The notes under the pieces were generated by a model. The model did not search any database. It saw only the letters and a list, made by a program, of their open reading frames with translations, and was not told the DNA's origin. A stretch of DNA of 64,000 nucleotides from Margaritifera margaritifera. Lineage: Eukaryota > Mollusca > Bivalvia > Unionida > Margaritiferidae. Where the stretch lies: NCBI GenBank assembly GCA_029931535.1, contig JAQPZY010001033.1:682001-746000 (forward strand). Direction: 5' to 3'. This document shows, one piece after another, positions 48,401-60,400 of this stretch (the first letter of the stretch is position 1; every line of letters starts with the position of its first letter). Made by a program: the position numbers and the translations under genes.

Positions 48401-51400
48401 CCCTTTTTCACTTCTTTCAATTACAATAATTTTTCCTCCAGTGTTAGAATTTGTCTCTTTTTCATTGGAGGTTCTGCCATTGTTATTAATGTGCTAGGTG
48501 TTAATGTTATAAGGGATCAGTTGTAATAACGACTGTGCAGTTTTTATCAGGCTTTGGGGAAATATAGAATATATGTACCAATGAATGAAATAAAAAGACT
48601 TAATAAACTCATCCAGAAGCAGAATAAATTTTTTTTGAGACAAAAGTCAAAGGCTTAATTCACCGATGACACAAAGAGATTAACTCTATAAACAAAGGGT
48701 GTAACCGGCTGCACTAAGGAGAACAGATCATGGCTTGGTGTGTGGGTTGTAATCACTATAACATATATATATATAAAACCAACAACAAACAACACAAGCC
48801 TTTCACAATGACAATTGAATCCAGAAACGATTCTCACCTACTGGTATTTAAGACAAAGACCTCATTCACCCCAGGCATTACAGATTAACTCCAAAGACAA
48901 AGATGTATTTGACCGCTATATTGACATGGGCACTACAATGGCAGTTAGCAAAATGTACATTAGTCTGGTTTACACCTTATAACATACATGCATGACCTGA
49001 AAAATTTAAGAAACCGGTAGCCAGCCTAATTTTTTTAAATGTTTTTTTTATAACAGTCTTTACTTTTGAAGCGGTCGTTGTTACAGAGGATTAAATAAAC
49101 GTCAGTGGTGTTTGTCTCAGTTCTCGCGATAGGGTCGTTCATAACAGTATTATTTTAGAACAAGCTGCCATTCGCAACTACGCGGGAAATACTACGGATC
49201 ATACTTTAGTCTTGCAGAAATAGCTGAGGTATTTCCGAATGACTAATCTGCATGTACTGTAGTCTGGTTTAGAACCTATAACATGTAACACTATATACAT
49301 TATGCATGACCTGTAAAATTTAAGAAACCAGTAGCCAGCTTAATTTTTTTTTTTTTTTTTTAAGTTATAGGTTTTTGATTTTGTTTATAACAGTCTTTAC
49401 TTTTTAAGCGGTCATGGTTACAAAGGGTTAAATAAAGGTCAGTTGTGTTTATCTCTATTTTTGTGATGCGGTTGTTCATAGCAGTGTCAAAATGCATATT
49501 TTGCCAAGAAATCATGGTCGCTGGTCGCGTTTTGCAGGTGGTCGCTCACGACAGTGCTGTTATATAATAAAACTGATCCATGCATTACGATTGTGGTCGC
49601 TCATGACAGGTTTTACTGTGCCTCTATCTGAACATGCAGACTATGGCATTGATGGACTTAAAACTCTAATACAGCATTATGGAACAGATAAGAAATCGGA
49701 CATGGCAGTTAGCAAATCACTGATTCAAGAAAGTGAAACTTTGGCAGAGCTCATGTTAGTGAAAAATCTTATTTGTGAGTATGGTTATCCAAGAGACAAT
49801 GAGCTGTGGAAAATTGTACATAGCAACCATAAAGAACAGTTTCCCAACTTGTTCAAGCTGGCTAAGCTAGCTATGCATATGCCCCTTCAGAGCGCAGACT
49901 GTGAAAGGCGGTTCTCAGCACATAACAATATTCATACGCAGATAAGGAACAAATTAAGCTCAGAAACAATCAACAGATTAATATTTATACAACTAGAGGA
50001 AACATCTTTTGAGAATTTTGATTTCAGTTTAGCTGTAATAATGGAGCAGGAACAAATAAAGACAGATATTTAAGTGTTAGATATATATTGAACTATGGCC
50101 ATTTTCTTCATTCTCCCGCCTTTTTTTTCTTCTACTTCCTCCTTATTTTGGTGACAAGGGGGAGCTCCCCCTTTTAGATAAAATCCTGGCACCATCTCTG
50201 TAGATGGATCCTAAAGGCTTTGTCTTGGAAAGCTGTTAAAAAAATAACACTGGTTACAGTTTGTTCATATGAAGGATTTCACATTAATTTCAATGAATAA
50301 CATTGCAGGAGGCAGGTCTGAATATTGATGAGAGTCAGATGGAACCATTCCTGGAGTTACACAGAATTTTGGGAGCACTTAAACAGAGAAATTTAGGCCC
50401 AGCACTGAGGTATCTTTCGGCTGTTCATGAGAAATTCACTATTTTTCATTGGGAACCAATTTTTGTAGATTTCATGGTTACTACAAACAATGAATTTAAA
50501 GACCCAATAAACAATAATCCTTCTTTTCCAGTTCACAAATTTAAGTAGTGTTGAAAATTTAATTTTGTACTAAACCACAAAAATCTATGTCCATGAAAAT
50601 AAATGAATTCATTTAGATAACTAAAATCTAACCAAAGGAAAGAAATTAGCTCAGAGCCTTTATGTGATTGAACCTGACTTCATGACCTGATTTCATGACC
50701 TGACTTCATGACCTGATTTCATGACCTGACTTCATGACCTGATTTCATGACCTGACTTCATGACCTGACTTCATGACCTGATTTCATGACCTGACTTCAT
50801 GACCTGATTTCATGACCTGACTTCATGACCTGATTTCATGGAATACACCAAGTTGTGTTTCAGGTCTCATTAAAAACACAACCAGGTTATCTTCACTAGC
50901 CAAGGATTGCCAATCCACTTTGTTCCACACTGACCTTTGGCATATATCAATAGTCAAAACTGTGATTTGAACAAGTGCCATCTTGCAGATGAAAGAGTAA
51001 CGGCTGTTCACAAGCAAAACCAGCTGACCAGTTAGAGAGTTTGGTAAGTGACCTGTTAGGATTTTCAACATGGCGACTTCTGTGATGATCATTTGCCTTG
51101 ACTGGAAAGAAAAATGTGTACTCAGACTGTGTGTGTGTATGTGTGAAAGGTTTAAAGTAGAGAAACTTGCATGTGACATGTAGCATTGTCTATCTTCCTA
51201 CAAGTAGGTAAATGTAATGAGCAATCTGATTGGATCAGTTTCTTTCAGCTGTATCCAGTCAGATAGCAGAGTGGCAGATGCTGTTTCAGCTAGTTACATA
51301 TGCCAAGGGTTGATGTAGAATGAAGTTGATCAACAACCCCTGCCTAGTGAAAATGACATCATGTATGTCCAAGGGTCGATGTAAACCAATGTCTATCAAC

Positions 51401-54400
51401 GACCCCTGGCTAGCGAAGATGACATCATGTATGTCCTTTAGATTCATCAAATAGAGGTTTATTTATTTCTTTTGAGCGATTTCATTTTGATCCTTCGAGT
51501 TACAGTACTCTATTCATACACTTTAGTGACAGACATTCTTCTGGAAATAATTAATATACAAAATTTCAGACACATGCATTTTTTCAGTTCATTTTTAGTT
51601 ATACTCGTCATGGACCAGAAGAGCTTATGGGATGGTCTGTTGTCCATTGTCTGTTCATCTGTTAGCATAAGTTTGTTATTGCTTCTCCTCCTAAACTACT
51701 TTGAGAATTGCCATGAAACTTTACACACACATTCATCCCATGGTCTAGTTGGTCCTAAATGAAAATGTGCTGCTCAGAGCTCTAATATGTCTGCCACAGT
51801 GGCCATCTTGAAAATCTTTTGATCATTAGTCCACCAGAATGGATGGTCATATCAAGAATGGGTTATTACTAAAGGACTTATTTTGATGTCTAGTTGGTCC
51901 TAAATGAAAATGGTGCTGATCTGACATACAATATGGCCACCATAGCGGCCAAATAAAATATTATCGCTACTCCTTCTGAATGAGAAGTAATATTGCCATG
52001 GGGTTTTCACCAGAAGTCTTCTTATGATGTCTAGTTTGTCCTAAAGGAAATGGGTGCTGTTTAAATGGCCAATATGGTCAGCACAGTGGCCATCTTGAAA
52101 ATCTTGTTATCACTACTCCTCCTGAATAGATGATCATATCAACATGGGGTTTATACTAAACGGCTTTTTATGATGTCTGGTTGGTCCTAAATGAAAATGT
52201 TGCTGCTCAGAGAGCCAATATGGCTGCCACAGTTGACATCATGAACATCTTGTAGTCACTACTCCTGAATGAATTATCATATCAACATGGGGTTTCCACT
52301 GAAAGACTTCTTAAGATGTCTAGTTGGTTGTAAATGAAAATGGTGCTGATCTGACTTCCAATATGACTGCCACAATGGCCATCTTGAAGTCTTGCTATAG
52401 CTACATCTCCTTGATGGCTGGTCATATGATATTTTGCTTTTGCCAAAAGACTTCTTATAAAGTCTAGTTGGTCCTAAATGGAAATGGTGCCAATCGGATA
52501 CCCAATATGGCTACTGTGGCAGCCATCTTGAAAATCTTGTTTGTTACTTCTCCAAAACAGAATGTCATATCAAAATGGGGTTTCCACCAGAAGACTTCTA
52601 AAGGTGTCTTGTTGGATCTAAATGAAAGTGGTGTCAATCTGACATCCACAGCAGCTAATTTTTTATTGCTGATGAATACCAGAAATTGTTTCAATACTCT
52701 GCCGTTAAAAGGAAGAATGGTCTTATCTTGAATTTCTGGAAGTTCTTTTCAGTCAGAAGAGCATCAGTCCCATTAAGGAACTCTTTTATGACTTGCAAAA
52801 TCAAACACTTGTTGTGATAATTTGATGCTAAATAGGAAAATATCCAGGAATTTTCTACAAGATAACTTCTGTAACATGGGCAGTCCCTTTCTAGTCAAAT
52901 TAACAGTTTGTGTGCTAAAGGCAGATCCAGTTTATGAAAGTACATACATTATTTTATTACTTGCATTTACACAAAAGATCAGAACATATATTGAAAATTA
53001 TGTAGATGGATAGATTGCAGGTATTTCTCTGATAAAATTGCTATTTTTGCAATCATGAATAGGTAATCTGATAAAATTGCTATTTTTGCAATCATGAATA
53101 GGTATTGCACATATAGCAAGAGTTACTTTTCTTTCCTTCTTCAAGTCACGTAAATGAAAAATAATTTCTAGGATTTATCTTAATGAAACAAGTGTAATAT
53201 TTTAAAACATTTTACATCATATAATCTGAGTAAGATTCAAATAGCTGTTAATAAAAATGACAAATTGATTTCAGAAAATGTGAGTACAAAATTTATTCAG
53301 AGAGCAAACTCATTGTTTTGTGCCCTTATCATTGGCAGGTAGGGAACTGATGTTGCAACATTTTCATACAACTGGTTATTTTATGTTGCCAATCTGAGAG
53401 CATAAATAATGATCCCTATTCAGTGGCATAGCACATTGTATAAAATCAAAGTTTTGACAATTGCCCCCATGCCAATTTGTTATAATTTTAAGAATATACT
53501 TACAGTTTCATGAAAAATGGTTGGAAAAATGTCAGAGTTATGACTATTTGAATTTGTGTATGATGCATATTAATAGTCGGCATGGTGAATGGCCCATGAG
53601 CATTCGGTATGACTGTCACATGTAAAGTCACACACCTTTTTGCTAGTGATCATATCGGTTTGACACCCCGTTATATAGCAAATGTTAGAAGTTGACATGT
53701 GGTTAATTGTCATATGGTCTGTTGCAGATGGGCAGCTGCTCATAGAGATCAGTTGTTGGAACAGAACAGCACATTGGAGTTTCGGCTTCATCGCCTTCAG
53801 TTTATAAACCTGGTGGGACGGGGTCCTGAGAAACAGGCTGAGGCACTCCAGTATGCCAGGCATTTTGCTCCATTTGCAACTCAACATGTAAAAGGTTAGA
53901 CAAGGAATACAGTCTTCCATAGTGCATCTCAATATACTATGATTCACCATTTCCAGATTTATCTAGACAAAAGTCCAGATTTTGTGTCCTTATCAACTCT
54001 GCATTCCATTGAAGTGTAAGATTTGGGATTTTCACAGCCTTGCTTTATAAACCAACCATTCTTTGTAATGGTCTTTCAGTAAATATGTTGTGAAAGTTAA
54101 GGCACTGCATTCACATCAAAATACATATCATGCCTTCTTCAGTATTTTGTTTTCAGCACAAATGTTTACAAGCAGCTGGGTCTATTCTAGAACTTAATAT
54201 TGAGGGGGAAATTCCTGCTTTGATATGAAATAATAAGGGAGGATGGGATGTTCTAAATATAGGTTCTACAGAGATTTAACAAACTAAGCAAGGTGGGGCT
54301 TGCAAAAATGTCCATGACTTTTATGCATTGGGCTGATTTTTTGGTGCAGTGTTTTCAAAATTAATGTGATTCCCACAATTGCACACCCTAGAATTATTGA

Positions 54401-57400
54401 TCCTGATGCAGGCATTAAAATACATAGGATATGAATGGATGCCTTATTCTTGATTTTTGGTTTGGTTTTGTGGGGTTTAATGCCATTTTTCTGTACATGA
54501 TAGGCTATACATGGCGGCCAGTATATTTGGGGGAGGAAGAACCCACGAAGACACTGGGAATCACCACCAACCCACGGGAAGCTACTAGCAAGCTTTCTCA
54601 CATGCCCATGTTGGTTGAGTCTAGACTCAAACTCACATGAACAGAGGTGAGATGTGTGAGTGATCTGTAAAGGCAAGCACCTTAGACCACTCAGCCACTT
54701 GGGACCCCATTATTCTTGAATACAAATACTATGACAAGTGAGGACATTTTCTGGGGAAATACTATCCCTAATTATCCTTCCTTTTTATCCTAACAGAGCT
54801 TCAGATTCTGATGGGAAGCTTGCTGTTTCTGAGGCAGGGACTTGAGAATTCACCGTATGCCTATCTTTTAGACCCTATCTACTGGGATGAATTATGTGAC
54901 ATTTTCACCAGGGATTCATGCAGTCTGATGGGAATGTCAGTAGAAAGCCCTCTCAGTGTTAGGTAGGTAACCTTATTATTTTATTAAGGCAATAAAACTT
55001 TCTGTGCAAGAAATCAAACAGACTTGGAATCCAAAATTTGAAATCCATTGTTAGAGTCTTTTTTTGGTTTTTTAAAAATTTATTACAAATGTCAGTTGGG
55101 GGCATATTTTATTGAAATGCTCTAAATTTAGTTACTGAAAATTTAGCAAAAAGAAATTTATTAATAGTCGAAGTTTTAAGTCTTAGTAAAAACTTATGTG
55201 GTCATGATAAAAGATGCATGAAAACTGAAATCATTGTAGACAATCAAATGAGAGTTTAATCTTGACTACAGATTTATAATTTTAGTCATTGGTTTTTAGT
55301 CCTGAAAATGGATAGCTGGGCCTTGAAAAGTACTGGAGAAAACTTTGAATTTTGTCATGCAATTCCTGTATGTATGAACCGTGAAAAAATCAAGACAAGA
55401 GTTTTTTATGCTTCCTTTATTTGCAGCAAGGACATCTTGATTTGGTTCTGTCTTGTACATCCATCCATCCTGAAAAGTTTGTTAACAAGATTGCATACAA
55501 AAACTACTCGACATTGAAAAATAATATTTGGCAGGCTTATTTGTGTGCATATGTAGATGACCTGATTAGATTTTAAGGCCATCACAGTAACTTTATACAG
55601 ATTTATGGACTTTTTGGACTTCTTTTTACAAAAACCTTGTTAGCAAGATTAAGCAAAAACCACTTGATGTGTCAATTGAAATTTGATGGGCATTTTGCAT
55701 TCATATGTAGATGATCTGATTCGGTTTTCAGGCCATTACAGAAGTTTTTCAGTTTGTACACTTCTTTTTACTCTTTGAATATATGTTGGTTTTTTTTTAC
55801 ACAAACCTTGTAAGCACAGTTAATCAAAAATCCCTTCAGAAAGACAAATGAAATGTTTTAGACATATTTATATGTATAAATAAATGACCTGATTAGATTT
55901 TGAGGCCATTACAGCAATTTTTAGCTCACCTGGCATAAGACCAAGTAAGCTCATGGTATGGCCCAGTGTCTGTCATGCGTGGTTCATCATCTGTTGTGCA
56001 TTGTGTGTCTGGCCGTCAACAATTACTTGTTTCCACTCTGAAGTTCATATTTCTGATCCAGTTTCAACCAAACTTGGAATATGGGTTTATATCATTGAGA
56101 TCTCAGACAAGTTTGATAATGAGCACGATCCATGCATACTAATGTAATCTTGCATCTGACTGGCTAAGCTTGTTACCTCTCTGGAAGCCATATTTCTGAT
56201 CTGATTTTGATAAAACATGGAATATGAGCAGATCTTTGATGATTTCAATAATGAGTGAGATTCACACATGCTAAATGAGGTAATCTTGCATCAGATTGAT
56301 TGAGGTTGTGGCCACTTTGGAGGCCGTATTTCTTATCCGATTTTGATAACACTTGGAATATATGCTTATATCATTAAGATCTTGGATGAGCTCGGAAAAA
56401 TGAGCAAGATCCATGCATACTAATGAGGTAATTTTGCATCTGATTATCTGAGTTTGTTACCCTTTTTTAAGCCTTATTTCTGATCCTACTGTGATCAAAC
56501 TTGGAATATGAGCTTATATTGTCAAGATCTTGGATGTGGTTGATAATGAGTAGAGATTCATGCATATGTATGAAGTAATCTTACATCTGATTGGCTGAGC
56601 TTGTTACCCTTTGGGAAACCTTATTTCTGATCCTACTGTGATCAGACTTGGAATATGAGCTTATATTGTCAAGATCTTGGATGTGGTTGATAATGAGTGA
56701 GATTCATGCATATTAATGAGGTAATCTTGCATCTGATTGGCTGAGATTGTTACTACTCTGGAGGCCATTTTTCTGATCAGATTTTGATAAAACTTGGGAG
56801 ATATGCTTATATTATCAAGATCTTGTACAAATTCAATAAAGAGTGAGATGCACACATATTATTGAGTTGATCTTGCATCTGATTTGCTGAGCTTGTTACC
56901 AGATTTCTGATCCGATTTTGATCCTGTTGGCTTATATCATAAAGATATTGAATTCGTTCAAAAAGGAGAGAGATCCACACATATTAACAATATAATCTTG
57001 CATCTGATTGGCTGTGCTTGTTACCCCTCTGGAAGCGATATTTCTGATCCGATTTTGATCAAACTTGGAATATATGATTCAATCATCAAGATCATAGACT
57101 ATTTCAGTAATGAGCAAGATCCATGCATATTTATGAGGTGGTCTTGCATATGATTGGCCAGGCTTATTACCACTCTGGAAGCCATAATTCTAATCTGATT
57201 TCGATTTAAATTGGAATATGGACTTGTATCATCAAGATCTTGGGCAGTTTTGAAAGTTAGCGGGATCAGTGAGGTGATCAGATTTGGCTGAATTGTTACC
57301 ACTCTTGAATCCATACTTTTAATATCTTGGGTTTATTATCATCAAGATTGTAGATGACTTTGATTATGAGCTAGAGACAGGGCATATTAATTATGCCTTT

Positions 57401-60400
57401 AGAAAGAATTTTTATCAGGATATAGTAAACTAGGTAAAATCAACATGATATAAAGTTTGGGAGATAGTTTGCATAGGATGTGTTCTTACAATACTACATA
57501 GGCCTGCTGAGTGAAATGGTCAACTATAAAGTTATGCAAGCCAGATGAGTGACATTAGGACCAATCGGTCATTTCAGTTTTTTACACATTTTTTTAAAAA
57601 TGTGGACAGAAACAGATTGTTAACACATTTAAGTAAAAACCACAGGTGGACAAATTAAGTTTAATATGCATGTTTATATGCATATGTAGATGACCTGATT
57701 ATATTTTCATGTACTTTTTAGCAATATTTCAAATTTTTCTAAATATTTCAATTTTTGGGACATAGACTTCTTGGTTTGCAAGTCTGTACTGGGGCATACA
57801 TGTTTTATAAACACAAATCTAGTCTCTAATTAAGTCAGTTTTGTTAACAGTTTTAATATATTTCAATTATATGTTAGTAATTATTTTGAATTATTAGTCT
57901 TTTGCCATGTTCAAATTGTACTATTTTAATAATGAAAGAATTGATTTCAATAAGTGTTTATATTTGTGATATTCAGATTGTTGCAAATAGTATGCAGTAA
58001 TATATTGTAAGATAATTTACCATATGACACTGATTTGCACAATACTAAACATATATACTAATAAGGAGCTTCTTATAATGCATTGTCATTGTTTTCAATT
58101 GGAGTGCCTTTCATGACATTTCATTTTCTGAAAATGTGGGTTCATAAATAAGAGTTATTTCCCCTTATATTAGAAACATTCAAAGACAAGTCATCATTTG
58201 TGTTTTAGGATCTTTAGTGAGTTTTATATTTACAGGGATGTTTTTACTTTTGACATGAAACTTTTTTTTGCGAACATCAAGGACAAATTTGGTATTATAA
58301 TAGATTATAATACTAGAGGCATGTTAAACTTAATAGTGATTAGTATAAAATTTTTGAATGATGTACATTGTTATATTTTCTTCTTACGAGGGCCTCCAGA
58401 GAGAGTAGTCTTTAACTAAATGAGTCACCCTCTATAAAAAAGTATTATTATTATTATTATTATTACTGCTGTTGGTGTTGTTGTTGTTGTTGTTGTTGTT
58501 GACAGGGAAGAACAAAACAGTTTCATAATTTGAATCTACCTGCAGGGGTGAGGGTAGGAGAGTTAGCAAAGGGACTAGTATGGTTAGTAAGTGGGACAAT
58601 GATAGACAAGCTGCTTTTCTGTTTTTCTAACATTTTTCTCTATAAAAATTGTGTGATTTCTGCCACATTTCTATCTGTCTGTGTAATAACTTACAGTATA
58701 AGAGCAGGATGCATGGCACTTCCACCACTTCTGAACATCAGACAAGTTATGCTACAGAGACAAGTGTCAGGAGTCTGGAGCAACAAAGATGAATTACCTG
58801 TATGTAATCTACTTTTTTATTGTTTGTTTGCTTGCTTGCTTGCTTGTATAGTTTTCTTTCCAGGATACAGTTAAGAAACTGAAAAATATGCAGAGCTTTC
58901 TGCAGAAAATATATTACAAAAAGCATGATGGCACTAGAATATTAATGCTGGAGATGGATGGGTACAACAAGAAATGCTTTCAGACAAAGTTCACTTTTGA
59001 AAACAAAAGTTCTAGGGATAAATTACACCTGAAAGTCATTCTAGCAATATTTTTTTTAAAAATCAGTAGAAAATTGTTAGTGAGCAAGGAAAAACAGTGA
59101 TCTAGCTCACAAAATCTTTGAAATTTTTACACATATTAAATTTTGAAAATTGAAGGCATGTTGGCAAGGAATCAAGGCATATGGCAAGCTTAAAGCATTC
59201 TGGCAATTACCTGTTTGGTTTGAAAGATGATTTGAAAGATGAAAAAACATTATGGTACCACTTTGCTGTAGTGGTTTGTATCCAGTAACATATCTGCAGA
59301 AATTCTTGGGAACAGAAGGTGAACTTTCCAAGATAAAAAGTTGATAGTAAACTACCATAACTAGAATCTGTGAACATAATCAAATTGTTTATCTTAAGAG
59401 TGATGATACAATGTTTTACAATATCAACTTACCACTGATTGAATTTATCAAACATGAAGATTACTCAATCAAAATTCCTGGTTGTCGTGTCCCATTTAGA
59501 ATATGTCTGTGATAAGCAACCTGGTTAGAGGTGACTGTGCAGTGATTCACACATGGTTGTGATGGGTCTGAAGTCCAATTGTATCACTGACAAAAATGGT
59601 TATGTGATTGACAGTTATTAATAGGTCAAATTTATGTGCAGAAATTACAGGGTTGTCAGTTGTCTTTCCACCAATAAATATCTTGTTTCAGCTTGTTTTG
59701 ATTTGTAAATTCTGATTTCCTCAGCAGTCAGCAAATTTGATGCTTTTATCCAACATATGTGCATTAACTATGTACATAATTACTCAAAACCAAGTATACA
59801 TTCATATGATTTGGAAATTCATGTTGAATATCCAACTATAGCAACTACAATGGCTCCCTCTAACATATTCCCACGATCTGGGCATTTTGTCTCTATGTCC
59901 ATTGTGAAAAGTCCGTTAGCAAGATTGCACAAAAACAACTCAGCATAGACAAGTTAAATTTGACTAGCATATTTGTGTGCATATATAGATGATTAAATTT
60001 TCAGTAATTTTTTTGAGGTTTTACACATTTTTGGACTTTGTGGACTTGTACTGTTTTTACAAAAACATTGTTAGGAAGTTTAAGCAAAATCCACCTGAGG
60101 TAGAAAAAATTAAATTTTATAAGCTTGTTTGAATTCATATGTAGATGACATGATTAAAATTTCAAGCCATTACAGCAATTTTACATATTTTCGTGTTAGA
60201 CATTTTTATATGCCTGCCTTAATGATGTTCTCTGTTAGTCTGTAACCAATTTGGTTTCTACACAATAACTCAAGTTTGTCCACCATCTACAGCAGCGGTT
60301 TCAAACTCATTTGCTATGGTGGGCCAGATTTGATATAAATAATAATAAAGAATAATAATAAATAATGAGTCTGGTGGGCCATATCTGGCCCGCGGGCTGT

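Noticed and set aside
54963..54966. Alternative donor GTAACC four bases after the exon 6 donor
   Set aside because: Using it would add four bases and break the frame into exon 7.
58530..58874. 114-codon frame as a single exon
   Set aside because: Only 58697-58799 matches RMND5; the rest is intron read-through with a hydrophobic low-complexity end.
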